DNA of 64,000 bases from Bradyrhizobium ivorense (GCF_900696085.1 NZ_CAADFC020000028.1:744001-808000), one strand, 5' to 3'. Shown: positions 32,027 to 41,562, numbered from the stretch's first letter. Notes: generated by a model from the sequence alone, not told the origin. Numbers and translations are program-made.

Positions 32027-33456
32027 TCGGACAGGCCAGCATCAATCTGACTGCCAACGTGCTGTCGGCGCTGCTCGGCCTGCTCAGCGTGTTCATCTTC
32101 ACGCGGCTGTTCGCGCCGCATGATTATGGCGTCTATCTCCTGGGTGTCGGCTTCGCCTCCGTCATCTCCGTGTTCCTGGTCGGCTGGTTCCGCAATCTGA
32201 TCCTGAGCGGCCATGCGCGCGATGACGGCACCGACGTCCGCGGCCTGGTCGTGTCGGGCTATTTGATCTGCTGCCTCACCGCGCCGATCGCCTGGCTGCT
32301 GGCGCGCTTGGTCGGGCTCGATGGTTCAGCCGCGCTGGCGGCCACCGCACTCGCAATTGCGATCGGCCTGTTCGAGCTGACGCAGGACCTGCTGCGCGCG
32401 CGGCTGAAGGCGCTCTCCGTGATGAAGGCGACGCTGGTCCGCGCCGGCGCGCTGCTCGGCTTCGGCGTCGTCGTGGCGCTGATCAGCCCGACCGGCGTGC
32501 TGTTGCTGCTTGCGGCGGCCGCGGCCTATCTCATTGCGGTGCTGGTGCAGTCGCGCAGCGCCTGGCGCGGCACCATCGTCAGCTTCGATCGCGCCGATTT
32601 GTCGACGCTGGCGCGCACCGGCCTGCCGCTGACGGTGTCGCTGACGCTGCTGGCGATCTCGAGCGTGACCGACCGTTTCATGATCGCCAATCTGATCGGC
32701 GCCGCCGACGCCGGCAAATATGTCGCGGCGCTCGACCTCGTCCGCCAGACCCTGATGATGCCGGCGATGAGCATCGCCGCCGCGTTCTTCCCGATGGCGG
32801 TGCAGATCCACGCCAAGCAGGGCGATGCCGCGGTCAAAACCCATCTTGTCGAATGCTTTGAGCTGCTCGCCGGCGTCACGCTGCCGGCCTGCCTCGGCTT
32901 TGCGGTGATCGCGGCGCATATCGCCAACATCGTGCTCGGCGTCGACTTCCGCGCGCTGGCAGGCGAGATCATGCCTGTTATCGCGGTCGCCGTGCTGTTC
33001 CAGGTGCTGACCCAGCAATATCTGCATGCGAGCTTCCTGCTGTCGGGCCGCAACTCGTTCTATTTGATCAACACCGCCTCGATCATCGCGGCCAATGTGA
33101 TCCTGTCCTACGTGCTGGTCAGCCATTACGGCACGATCGGCGCGGCGTGGGCGCGGCTCGGCGCCGACATCACCGGCTTTGCCTGCGCCCTGATCCTCAG
33201 CCGCTTCGCCTTCCATATTCCGATCCCGCTCGGCCGGCTGGCTCTGATCGTGATCGCCGCGCTTGCGATGGTGCTCACCGTCGGTGCGCTGGACCGCGGC
33301 CTGCCCATCGCCGATCTCCCCGCCAGCATCGCGCTGATCGCCGCGGGGCTCGCCGTCTACGCGGCGCTGTGCGGGCTGTTCGACATCGCGCAACTGCGCG
33401 GCCGGTTGAAGCGGGGTTTCGCCATGTTCCGCGCCAAGTACGTAACAAGTTCGTAA
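32020..33456 (+). CDS. Wzx-type polysaccharide flippase
   Basis: 478-residue membrane protein with about 12-14 hydrophobic helices and the MOP/polysaccharide-transport pattern: N-terminal QASINLTANVLSALLGLLSVFIF, APHDYGVYLLG, and VTDRFMIANLIGAADAGKY. It should translocate undecaprenyl-linked repeat units to the periplasmic face for a Wzy polymerase. The ATG at 32020 lies inside the preceding gene (7-base overlap); longer in-frame readings upstream are not real. The class matches O-antigen/teichoic acid and lipid III flippases. Confidence 0.88.
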   Translation: MLIGQASINLTANVLSALLGLLSVFIFTRLFAPHDYGVYLLGVGFASVISVFLVGWFRNLILSGHARDDGTDVRGLVVSGYLICCLTAPIAWLLARLVGLDGSAALAATALAIAIGLFELTQDLLRARLKALSVMKATLVRAGALLGFGVVVALISPTGVLLLLAAAAAYLIAVLVQSRSAWRGTIVSFDRADLSTLARTGLPLTVSLTLLAISSVTDRFMIANLIGAADAGKYVAALDLVRQTLMMPAMSIAAAFFPMAVQIHAKQGDAAVKTHLVECFELLAGVTLPACLGFAVIAAHIANIVLGVDFRALAGEIMPVIAVAVLFQVLTQQYLHASFLLSGRNSFYLINTASIIAANVILSYVLVSHYGTIGAAWARLGADITGFACALILSRFAFHIPIPLGRLALIVIAALAMVLTVGALDRGLPIADLPASIALIAAGLAVYAALCGLFDIAQLRGRLKRGFAMFRAKYVTSS

Positions 33457-33478
33457 ATAGCAATGTTGGAATGAGCCG

Positions 33479-34297
33479 ATGACCAAGTCCCTAGCGCTTG
33501 CCTCGCGTCGTGCGCCACTCGCTGATCTGACGATGCCGGCTCCGGCCGCAGCGGTCCATCCGGAGTCGCTGCTCGCGCTGCCGCCGGGCGAGGCCAAGCA
33601 GAGCCTGTTGACGGTGCACAGCATTCTGGAGGCGCGGCTGCCGGCCGGACCGCTTTCGATCTACGAGGCCGGCGGCGGCTCGACCAGCTATCTGCCGCTG
33701 AAAGTGCTGCGCCGCGCCCATGTCACCGTCGTCGATATCGACGAGGACCAGATCCGCAACAACACCTATGCGCAGGAGCCGATCCTCGGCGACATCCAGA
33801 CCTACCGCTTTCCGCCCGGCCGCTTCGACCTGATCATCTGCTATAACGTCATCGAGCACATTCCCGATGTCGAGGCCGCGCTGCGCGGCTTCTGCGACGC
33901 GCTGAAGACCGACGGCCTGCTCTTGATCGGCGCGCCGAACCCGAAGTCGCTGTCCGGCATCGTCACGAAATATTCGCCGCACTGGTTCCACGTGTTCTTC
34001 TACCGCTACGTCCGCGGCGAGAAGAAAGCCGGGCTGCCGGGCGAGGCGCCGTTCCCCACCCACTTCCATCCGCTGGTCACACCAGCCAAGCTCGAGGCGT
34101 TTGCCGTCAAGCACGGGCTGCAGGTGATCTACCGCAAGAAATACGAGAGCCCGCGCTATCCCGAGATGCGCCGGCGCAAGCCGGTGCTCGCCGCCTGCAT
34201 CGACGCGGCGGCGAAGCTGATGAATGCGTTGCTGCCGGGCAAGATCGACGTCCGGCACGGCGACTACCATGTCATCCTGCGAAAGCTCAGGTCATGA
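33479..34297 (+). CDS. SAM-dependent methyltransferase, class I
   Basis: 272 residues. Motif I YEAGGGSTSYLP (about 62-73), acidic end of strand 2 VTVVDID, then FDLIICYNVIEHIPDVEAALRG (motif post-I, here split for clarity: NVIEHIPDVEAAL) and LLLIGAPNP define a Methyltransf_11-like Rossmann fold. Likely methylates a sugar of the repeat unit or the chain end. It overlaps the deacetylase start by 4 bases (ATGA), so it is translationally coupled. Cytosolic. Confidence 0.86.
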   Translation: MTKSLALASRRAPLADLTMPAPAAAVHPESLLALPPGEAKQSLLTVHSILEARLPAGPLSIYEAGGGSTSYLPLKVLRRAHVTVVDIDEDQIRNNTYAQEPILGDIQTYRFPPGRFDLIICYNVIEHIPDVEAALRGFCDALKTDGLLLIGAPNPKSLSGIVTKYSPHWFHVFFYRYVRGEKKAGLPGEAPFPTHFHPLVTPAKLEAFAVKHGLQVIYRKKYESPRYPEMRRRKPVLAACIDAAAKLMNALLPGKIDVRHGDYHVILRKLRS

Positions 34298-35046
34298 ATG
34301 CTCTGTGGTCCGAGGCAAGGGTCAAGGTCAGCCACCGCCTGGCGATGCATGTGCAGGTCGAGCGTTTCCGCCTGCACAATGCGACGCCGATGGTGACCTT
34401 CTCCTTTGACGACCTGCCGAAGAGCGCCGCGACGCTCGGCGCCGACATCCTGGAATCCTACGGCGCGCGCGGCACCTTCTACGTGTCGGGCGGGCTGGTC
34501 GGGATCGACGCGCCGGACTGGGCGACCGGCAGCGCCGACGACGTCGTCTCGCTGTATCGCCGCGGCCACGAGATCGGCTGCCACACCTTCTCGCACCGCC
34601 GCGCCTGCGATCTCGACGAGACCTCGCTGGCCGGCGAGATCGCGCGCAATCGGACCTATTTCCACTCGCTCGATCCGACCATGACGGTCGACAGCTTCGC
34701 CTATCCGTTCGGCTACGGCTCCTACGCGCGGAAGTACCAGTTGAAGTCCGAATTCCGCACCTGCCGCAGCATCGTGCCGGGCGTCAACAGCGGCGAGGTC
34801 GACCTCCAGTTCCTGCGCGCGATGCCGCTGATCGATCGCCAGACCTCGCACGAGCGGATCGAGCAGGCCTTCGACGAGGCGGCAAGCACTAACGGCTGGT
34901 TAATTTTCTACAGCCACGACGTCGACGAGGCGCCGAGCCTCTACGGCTGCTCGCCCGACCTGATGACCTACGCGCTGGAAGCGGCGGCACGGCGCAACAT
35001 CCCGGCACTGACGATGGCGGAGGCGTTCCGATGCGCCCGCGCTTAA
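34294..35046 (+). CDS. Polysaccharide deacetylase (NodB homology)
   Basis: 250 residues. NodB motif 1 appears as TFSFDDLPKSA (the two Asp), motif 2 as CHTFSHRRACD (HxxxH zinc ligands) and motif 3 as SFAYPFGYGS. So the metal triad D-H-H is present. No signal peptide is visible, so deacetylation of a lipid-linked or cytosolic intermediate is more likely than of the secreted polymer, unlike PgaB. Coupled to the methyltransferase by the ATGA overlap. Confidence 0.87.
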   Translation: MNALWSEARVKVSHRLAMHVQVERFRLHNATPMVTFSFDDLPKSAATLGADILESYGARGTFYVSGGLVGIDAPDWATGSADDVVSLYRRGHEIGCHTFSHRRACDLDETSLAGEIARNRTYFHSLDPTMTVDSFAYPFGYGSYARKYQLKSEFRTCRSIVPGVNSGEVDLQFLRAMPLIDRQTSHERIEQAFDEAASTNGWLIFYSHDVDEAPSLYGCSPDLMTYALEAAARRNIPALTMAEAFRCARA

Positions 35047-35187
35047 ACGCTTTGTTTGCCTTTCTGGTGAATAGTCCCGGCATGCGTATGGTTAATTTTT
35101 CGTGTTGCGTGTTTTCCGCGTCTCGCGTGGCCCGAAAGATAGCTTCTCAGCCGACGCGTGCGGCCGTTGAAATGGAAGCTGGGGCCA

Positions 35188-37536
35188 ATGCTCATCTATG
35201 ACCAGCCGATAGACCCGCCGAAGCCGGAGCTTCGCCAGGCCGCTGCGCCGGCCGGCTTCAACCTGGCCGACCTGATCCGGCTGTTGTGGCAACGCAAGGT
35301 CGCAATCATATCGGCCGCCCTGCTCTGCGCCTGCATCGCGGTTGCGATCGGCAAGAGCCTGACGCCGCGCTACACCGCCGGCGCCCAGCTCTATCTCGAT
35401 CCGCGCGAGCTGCAGCTGGTCGAACGCGAGCTGACGCCGCGGGCCCAGGACGTCTCGGGCCTGGCGATGGTGGTCGAGAGCCAGTCGCGCCTGATCACGT
35501 CGAACAAGGTGCTGCTGCAGGTGATCCACGACACCAACCTGCTGAGGGATCCCGAATTCGGCGGCAGCTCGGGCAAGGGTATCTTCGCCACGCTGCTCGG
35601 CCTGTTCGGCATCGAATCCAGGCCGACCGCGGAGCAGGCCGAGCAACTCGAACTGGGCGTGCTCGACGCGCTCAACCGCCATATCAACGTCAAGAAGACC
35701 GACCGCACCTTCATCGTCGACATCGACGTGTGGTCGCGCGAGCCGGCCAAGGCCGCGATGCTCGCCAACGCGATCGCAAAAGCCTATCTCGCCGAATCCA
35801 AGCAGTCGCAGGCCGCGGCCGCCCGCCGCGCCACCACCGACCTGTCCGGCCGGCTGAAGGAGCTGCAGCAGCGCCTGCGCAACGCCGAAGAGGCGCTCGC
35901 GACCTACAAGGCGCAGAACAATTTCGTCGGCTCGCAGGACAACATGATCACCGACCAGCAGCTCTCGGCCAGCAACCAGCGGCTGGCCGCGGCGCGGGCG
36001 CTGACCCTCGATGCCCAGGCGAACTACGATCAGATCGAGGCCAGCCGCCGCGGCGCCGCCGATCCCGGCGCGATTCCCGAGGTGCTGCAATCGCAGAGCA
36101 TCGCCTATCTGCGCGCGCAATATGCCGAAGCAAAGAAGAAGCAGGCCGAGTTGCAGGCCGAACTCGGACCGCGACATCCGGCGCTGCGCCAGGTCGATCA
36201 GCAGGTCGACGATTTGCGCCGGACCATCAAGGAAGAGATTAACCGCGTCGCGCTCGCCGCCAAGAACAATCTGACCCGGGCGCGCGATTACGAAGCCTCG
36301 CTCAACAAGTCGCTGGACGTGCAGAAGAGCCAGAGCGTGCAGATGAGCCAGGCGTCAGTACGCCTGCGCGAGCTGGAACGCGAGGTCGAGGCCAGCCGCG
36401 AGGTCTATCAAGCCTTCCTCAAGCGCTCGCGCGAGACCGAAGAGCAGGAGAGCCTCAATACATCGGCCGCCCGCGTGATCGGCGATGCCACCATCCCGCA
36501 GCAGCGCACCTTCCCGCCGGCGATGAGCCTGCTGGCGCTGCTCGGCTTCATGTTCGGCGGCCTCGCCGCCGCGGCCTGGATCGTTGCCGCCAGCCGGCTC
36601 GCGCCCGGCGCGGACCCGGTGCGGCCAAAACTCCAGCCGAAGCAGGATCCGGCGCCGGAACCGCAGCGGGTCGTCGCGCCGGTGAAGCCGCAAGCCAAGT
36701 CGGAAGCCAAGCCGCAAGTCCAGCCGCAGCCCGCCGCGCGGCCCGCGGCCGGCCCGATCGAGCCGCCGTTCGAGAAGCCGCTGTTCGACAAGCCGCTGAT
36801 CGCCGAGCTGCAGGAGACCGACGTGATGCGCACGCTCGGCGGCATCCTGACCGACGGCAATGCCGCCGACGTCACCCGGTTCGGCTGGCCGACGCTGCGC
36901 ACCAGCGCGGCGCTGGCGCCGTTCTCCAACACGACGCGGCAGATTCTTGCCGCGCTGGCGGCGCTGACGCCGGCGAATGGCGTGCCGGTGCTGGCCGTGA
37001 TCGGCACCGCCGGCGATCATGATCGCAGCATGGTGGCGCTGAACGTGGCGCTGGTCGCCGCGCGCGACGGCGCCCGGGTGCTGCTGATCGACGCCGACGG
37101 CGTCAGCCACGCGTTGACCGACAAGGTCGCGCATCTCGGCAAGGCCGCGCCGAGCCGTCTCGACTGGCTCACCATCGGCAGCAAGGCCGCGCGCGCCATC
37201 AACACCGCGAACGGCATCGCGATCCTGCCGGCGATCACAGGCGGCGCCAAGGCCAGCGAGGCGATCCGCAAGGCGATCGCGCAAGCCCGCTCCGCCGGCG
37301 GCCACGACCTCGTGATCCTGGACGGCCCGGCGATGCCGTGGGACGCAGCCGAACGCAAGCTGTTCGAGATCGCCGACGGGCTCGTCGCGGTGCTGCCGTT
37401 GCATGGCGACATCAACGAGGCGATGGAAGACATCATCACGGCGCTGGGCGGCGCGGAGCGCAAGCTCGCCGGTGTCGTGCTCAACGAGCTGCAGCCGACC
37501 GTCGCGAGCCCTCAGCACGACAAGCAATATGCCTGA
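35188..37536 (+). CDS. Wzz/Wzc-like polysaccharide co-polymerase, degenerate ATP site
   Basis: 782 residues from ATG 35188 (an in-frame ATG at 35158 would add ten). Wzz domain with first helix at about 35-55 (AIISAALLCACIAVAIG), a long periplasmic coiled coil to about 430, a GNVR-like RTFPPAMSLL stretch and second helix (LLALLGFMFGGLAAAAWIVAA), a Pro/Lys/Gln-rich linker, and a C-terminal BY-kinase-like domain (about 590-775). In this domain VIGTAGDHDRSMVALNVAL (about 603-621) stands where Walker A should be and lacks the GK[ST] lysine, though A' VLLIDAD (631-637) and LVILDGP remain. Only one Tyr sits at the C-terminus. So it probably controls chain length without normal kinase activity. Confidence 0.85.
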   Translation: MLIYDQPIDPPKPELRQAAAPAGFNLADLIRLLWQRKVAIISAALLCACIAVAIGKSLTPRYTAGAQLYLDPRELQLVERELTPRAQDVSGLAMVVESQSRLITSNKVLLQVIHDTNLLRDPEFGGSSGKGIFATLLGLFGIESRPTAEQAEQLELGVLDALNRHINVKKTDRTFIVDIDVWSREPAKAAMLANAIAKAYLAESKQSQAAAARRATTDLSGRLKELQQRLRNAEEALATYKAQNNFVGSQDNMITDQQLSASNQRLAAARALTLDAQANYDQIEASRRGAADPGAIPEVLQSQSIAYLRAQYAEAKKKQAELQAELGPRHPALRQVDQQVDDLRRTIKEEINRVALAAKNNLTRARDYEASLNKSLDVQKSQSVQMSQASVRLRELEREVEASREVYQAFLKRSRETEEQESLNTSAARVIGDATIPQQRTFPPAMSLLALLGFMFGGLAAAAWIVAASRLAPGADPVRPKLQPKQDPAPEPQRVVAPVKPQAKSEAKPQVQPQPAARPAAGPIEPPFEKPLFDKPLIAELQETDVMRTLGGILTDGNAADVTRFGWPTLRTSAALAPFSNTTRQILAALAALTPANGVPVLAVIGTAGDHDRSMVALNVALVAARDGARVLLIDADGVSHALTDKVAHLGKAAPSRLDWLTIGSKAARAINTANGIAILPAITGGAKASEAIRKAIAQARSAGGHDLVILDGPAMPWDAAERKLFEIADGLVAVLPLHGDINEAMEDIITALGGAERKLAGVVLNELQPTVASPQHDKQYA

Positions 37537-37568
37537 GCGCCGCGCCACCTACGCGAGGTGAGCATCCC

Positions 37569-38675
37569 ATGGCCCGGCCGCCGATCCCTGCCATCATCGC
37601 CGCCGCATCCCTGCTGCTGTCGGCCGCGGCGCAAGCGTGTCCTGCGCTGGTCGAAGGCGTTCCGGCGAACCGGATCGAGGCGCTGTCACGCGGTGTCAAT
37701 GCCGACGGCTGGATCGCCATTCCGCAATCGGCGCCGCCGCGCAGCCTGCTGGCCGAGCTGCGCAAGGCTGGCCTCACCCACATCCGCCTGCCGGTGCCGG
37801 CCGACTTCGTCATGCCGCGCTTTGCCACGCCGGCGGATCGCGAACAGCGCCTGCGCACGGTCGATGCCGCGCTGAAGGAGCTGCTCGAGCTCGGCTTCGC
37901 CGTGTCGGTCGACCTGCATTCCGGCGAGCGCTTCAACCCGCTGCACAAGGACGATCCGCCCGCCGCGATGCAGGAGATGAAGGACGCGTGGCGCGCGCTC
38001 GCACAGATCGTGCAGCGCTATCCGGCCGATCGGGTGTTTGCGGAACTGTTGAACGAGCCGGACGTCGACGCCGCGCAGTGGCAGAGCGAAGCCACCGAGC
38101 TCGCCGCGTTCATTCGGCGGCTGCTGCCGCAGACCACGCTGATCATCGGACCGGTGAACTGGCAGCGCGCGGATTCGCTGCCGGACTTCAAGCCGCTCGA
38201 CGATCCGAACGTCGTCTATGCCATCCACTTCTACGACCCGATGGTGTTCACCCATCAGGCGCACTGGGATCCGAGCGAACCGCTGCACGACATTACCGGC
38301 CTGCCCTATCCTGCCCGCGCCGACGACCCGCAGGTCAAGCAGCTGCGCGAGCAGCTCACCGCGCTGGACAAGCGCAAGGCACTCGCGATGCTGGAACGCG
38401 CCATCCCCGACCGCGGCGTCGACCAATGGCTCGCGCCCGCCGCCGCCTGGCAGCAAAAATATTCGCGGCCGCTCATCATCAACGAATTCGGCGTGCTCAA
38501 GGCCGGCGCCCCGCGCGACAGCCGGCTGGGCTGGCTCGCCGCGGTCACCAGCTACGCAAGGCAACAGTGCTGGGGCTGGACCCATTGGGAGCTGTCGCAG
38601 GGTTTTGGCCTCGCCGATGCCGTCTCGGGCAAGGCCGATCCCGATGTGCTCAAGGCCTTGCTCGGCACGCGCTAG
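37569..38675 (+). CDS. Secreted glycoside hydrolase family 5 (cellulase-like)
   Basis: 368 residues. Signal peptide AAASLLLSAAAQA (about 9-22). GH5 TIM barrel: HIRLPVPADF, VSVDLHSGE, LLNEPD with acid/base E163, YAIHFYDP, and INEFG with nucleophile E306; ending CWGWTHWELSQGFGLAD. Endoglucanase-like hydrolases inside exopolysaccharide loci commonly trim or release polymer in the periplasm. Located between the co-polymerase and a Wzy-like gene. Substrate is inferred to be the locus's own glycan rather than plant cellulose. Confidence 0.9.
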   Translation: MARPPIPAIIAAASLLLSAAAQACPALVEGVPANRIEALSRGVNADGWIAIPQSAPPRSLLAELRKAGLTHIRLPVPADFVMPRFATPADREQRLRTVDAALKELLELGFAVSVDLHSGERFNPLHKDDPPAAMQEMKDAWRALAQIVQRYPADRVFAELLNEPDVDAAQWQSEATELAAFIRRLLPQTTLIIGPVNWQRADSLPDFKPLDDPNVVYAIHFYDPMVFTHQAHWDPSEPLHDITGLPYPARADDPQVKQLREQLTALDKRKALAMLERAIPDRGVDQWLAPAAAWQQKYSRPLIINEFGVLKAGAPRDSRLGWLAAVTSYARQQCWGWTHWELSQGFGLADAVSGKADPDVLKALLGTR

Positions 38676-38751
38676 GCGTAGTTGGTTAACCTGGTCTTAC
38701 ACATTGGGCGGCTAGATCGATCGTGCGGCGGTTATTTCCAGGTCAGAGCTC

Positions 38752-40257
38752 GTGCAAGCAGGGATAGCCCAGCGGCCGCTGATGGCCAACGATCTGATCC
38801 CGGCGCTCGGCATCGCCGTGGCGTCGATCGCATTCGTCCCGATCCTGCAGGCGGCCAATGCCGGGCTCGCCATCGTCGTCGAAGTCCTGGTCGGCTGCGC
38901 GATCGTTCTCGCGGCGCCGGCTTACGCGCCGTCGGTCGCGATCTTCATCATCTTCTTCCAGAACCTGTTCGTCTCGATCCTGTCGTCATACCTGTCGACC
39001 GAGCAGGAGATGGAGTTCGTCAAGGGCTACAACTTCCTGCTCTGCGCCGTGATGTGGCTTTTGACGGTCGGGCTGTACCTGCTGCGCGAGCGCAGGCATT
39101 CTCCCGAGATCGATCGGATCATGAAATGGGGCATGATCACGCTGGCGACCGTGCTGCTGTATTGCGCGCTCGGCGCCACGCAGGATCCGCGCGCCGCCAT
39201 CGTCTATCTGCGCAACATCGCATTTCCGCTGTTTCTGTTTCAGCTGGCGCTGCTGACCGCGGCGACGTTCGAGATCCGCATCACGCCGTTTTTGGTGGCG
39301 GTTGCGGTGCTGCTGATCGCCTGCGGCTACACCGAGCTGCTGTTCCGCGATTTCTGGCTGCAGATCACCAACGGCTACACCTTCTGGCACTTCGACGAGT
39401 TGAAGGCGACCCGCTCCGGGACCTGGGAAGCCGAAATGCGCGCGACCGGCTTCGTGCCGGTGGATCTGATCGACCGCTTCCGCTTCAGCTTCCTCAACAG
39501 CCCGCTGTTCGAGGATCTCGGGCTGTCATCGATCCTGCGCATCCACGGCCCGAACATGAGCGCGATCAGCTTCGGCTACGGCGTTGCGTTCTCGATCCTG
39601 TTCCTGTTCTCGGTCGGGCATCGCTGGCTGGCGCTCGCCGCGATCCCGCTGCTGGTGCTCTGCAGCGTGAAGGGCGCGCTCGTCACGGTGATCTTCGTGG
39701 GGCTGGCCTGGAGCGCGACCTGGCTGCTCGGCCCTGTCATTACGCTGGTCGTCGGATGCGTCGGGCTCGCACTGTATGCCATCGCGGCGATCTATATCGG
39801 ATTGCAGATCGGCGACTTTCACGTCATCGGCTTCATGGGCGGCTGGGACGGCTTCCTGAAGAACCCGATCGGGCGCGGGCTCGGCGTCGGCGGCAACCTG
39901 TCCGAGGGCTACTTCTCGATCGACTGGAGCGCGGCGCAAAATGCCGGCACGATGGATGGCGCGGTGGAGAGCGCGGTCGGCGTGCTGCTCTACCAGATGG
40001 GGCTTGCGGCCGTGGTGCCGCTCGGCTTCTTCCTGGCGATGGCGCTGCGGGCCTGGCGGCTTTACGCCTCAACCGGAATTCTGACCCAGGGGCTCGCCGC
40101 GTTCGGCACGCTGGTCATCGTGGTCAACGGCATCTTCCAGGAGGAGGCGCTGTTCGCGCCGCCGGCGCTCGGGCTGATGCTGTGCCTGACCGGTCTGGTG
40201 ATCGGTCATCACATGCGCACCCAAAGCGACGGCGACGCGGCTGACGCCCGCTCGTGA
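38752..40257 (+). CDS. Wzy-like polysaccharide polymerase (membrane)
   Basis: 501 residues from a GTG preceded by CCAGGTCAGAG; an ATG ten codons on is the alternative. About eleven hydrophobic helices with a large loop between about 200 and 275 (EMRATGFVPVDLIDRFRFSF, LGLSSILRIHGPNMSA) and a later G-rich loop NPIGRGLGVGGN that fits Wzy/ExoQ proteins. Probably polymerises lipid-linked repeat units. Second polymerase/ligase-type protein of the locus, after 25854-27167. Last gene of the co-directional run; it converges with the DUF1080 gene. Confidence 0.75.
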   Translation: MQAGIAQRPLMANDLIPALGIAVASIAFVPILQAANAGLAIVVEVLVGCAIVLAAPAYAPSVAIFIIFFQNLFVSILSSYLSTEQEMEFVKGYNFLLCAVMWLLTVGLYLLRERRHSPEIDRIMKWGMITLATVLLYCALGATQDPRAAIVYLRNIAFPLFLFQLALLTAATFEIRITPFLVAVAVLLIACGYTELLFRDFWLQITNGYTFWHFDELKATRSGTWEAEMRATGFVPVDLIDRFRFSFLNSPLFEDLGLSSILRIHGPNMSAISFGYGVAFSILFLFSVGHRWLALAAIPLLVLCSVKGALVTVIFVGLAWSATWLLGPVITLVVGCVGLALYAIAAIYIGLQIGDFHVIGFMGGWDGFLKNPIGRGLGVGGNLSEGYFSIDWSAAQNAGTMDGAVESAVGVLLYQMGLAAVVPLGFFLAMALRAWRLYASTGILTQGLAAFGTLVIVVNGIFQEEALFAPPALGLMLCLTGLVIGHHMRTQSDGDAADARS

Positions 40258-40267
40258 ACAATGCCGC

Positions 40268-40867
40268 TCAAAGCGGCTTGATCTGCACCTTGCGGAACTT
40301 GACCACGCCAGAGCCGTACTGCAGCGCGATGTAGCCGCTGGCGTGCTTGGAGTCCTGCGCGTCGACGGTCTTCTGACCGTTCAGCGTCACGACGAAATGC
40401 TGGCCCTGCGCGGTGATCTCGTAGACGTTCCACTTGCCGGCCGCCTTCGGCATCGGATCGACCTTGCCGACATCGACGATCGCGCCGGTGCCGTAGGTCG
40501 GGTCCGGCCGCTTGTCGAAGATGTTGACCTCGTAGCAGACCTTGGAATCGATCGTCTTGTTGCCTTCGCAGCGGATGAAGATGCCGCTGTTGGCGTCCTC
40601 GTCGGTCCAGAACTCCGCGCGGATCTGGAAGTCCTTGTACTGCGTCTTGCTGACGAGATAGGACAGCTCCTTGCCGTCGAGCTTGTCGGCGACCAGCGCG
40701 CCGTCCTTCATCTCCCAATTGGCCTTGCCGATCTCGTCCCAATCGCCCTTCTTGGAACTGTCGAGCAGCGTGACCCAGCCGTCCTGGCTGATGGCAGGGC
40801 TGGAAAATTGCAACGCGGCTGCACTGATCAGGACACAGCTTGCGAGTATCGACAAACGCTTCATCAA
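40268..40867 (-). CDS. Secreted DUF1080 protein (3-keto-disaccharide hydrolase fold)
   Basis: 199 residues. Signal peptide MMKRLSILASCVLISAAALQFSSPAIS, then one DUF1080 jelly-roll: GWVTLLDSSKKGDWDEIGKANW, LSYLVSKTQYKDFQIRAEFW, NSGIFIRCEGNKT, and closing GYIALQYGSGVVKFRKVQIKPL-type strands. This fold belongs to concanavalin-like lectin/glucanases and includes 3-keto-glycoside hydrolases. It probably binds or cleaves carbohydrate outside the inner membrane. A short GCCGCT-CAA-AGCGGC hairpin (40263-40277) lies over its stop and the gap to the converging polymerase gene. Confidence 0.85.
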   Translation of the reverse strand: MMKRLSILASCVLISAAALQFSSPAISQDGWVTLLDSSKKGDWDEIGKANWEMKDGALVADKLDGKELSYLVSKTQYKDFQIRAEFWTDEDANSGIFIRCEGNKTIDSKVCYEVNIFDKRPDPTYGTGAIVDVGKVDPMPKAAGKWNVYEITAQGQHFVVTLNGQKTVDAQDSKHASGYIALQYGSGVVKFRKVQIKPL

Positions 40868-41091
40868 GAACGCCCTCCCGTGTTTTGGTTGGCGCGCAAC
40901 CTAGCATCGTCTGCGGCGGCGACAATCCCCGTTTTTGATATTGCAGCCGCGATATGCGGTGACTGATTGCCTCTTGCTGAGATCAGACATGCGTGCGCGT
41001 GTCTTGCCTGCCGCGAACGACCGCGGCTAGCATCGCCGCGCAACAGGGCACGACAATTGCCCGACCAAGCCCATAACGATGGGAGGAAGCG

Positions 41092-41562
41092 ATGATGGCG
41101 TCGAACCGGCTCCGGCGATACCTGATGTTGCCTTTGGCCCTTGTCGGAATGCTGAGCATCAGCTCCGCGGCCGAACTCAATCCCGCCGCCGTCACCTACA
41201 AGCTGCCGAACCAGATTCCGTGGGGCCCGGTCGACGCGCGCGGCGCGCAGAATGCCGTCGTGGTCGGCGATCCCGACAAGCCCGGCTTCTACATGGTCTA
41301 CACCAAATGGACCAAGGGCAATCATTTCAGCCGCCCGCACTTCCATCCCAACGACCGCTACATCGTGGTGCTGCAGGGCACCTGGTGGGTGGGCTCGGGC
41401 CCGAAATTCGATCCCGAGCACGGCACCGTGGCGATGCCGGCCGGCAGCTTCGTCACCCATTACGGCAAGCAGGTGCATTGGGACGGCGCCAAGGACGAGG
41501 ATGCCGTGCTCCTGATCATGGGCGAAGGACCGGCGACGTCGACCGCCGCCGAGGAGAAATAA
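41092..41562 (+). CDS. Exported cupin-domain protein
   Basis: 156 residues; GGGAGGAAGC just before the ATG fixes the start. A signal peptide (LMLPLALVGMLSISSAAE) is followed by a single cupin: SRPHFHPNDRYIVVLQGTWW carries the HxH...E-like metal motif, and SFVTHYGKQVHWDG the second cupin motif with its His. Periplasmic cupins of this type may be isomerases, dioxygenases or sugar-binding proteins; no substrate can be read here. It is not part of an obvious operon, although the DUF2171 gene follows 101 bases later. Confidence 0.83.
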   Translation: MMASNRLRRYLMLPLALVGMLSISSAAELNPAAVTYKLPNQIPWGPVDARGAQNAVVVGDPDKPGFYMVYTKWTKGNHFSRPHFHPNDRYIVVLQGTWWVGSGPKFDPEHGTVAMPAGSFVTHYGKQVHWDGAKDEDAVLLIMGEGPATSTAAEEK

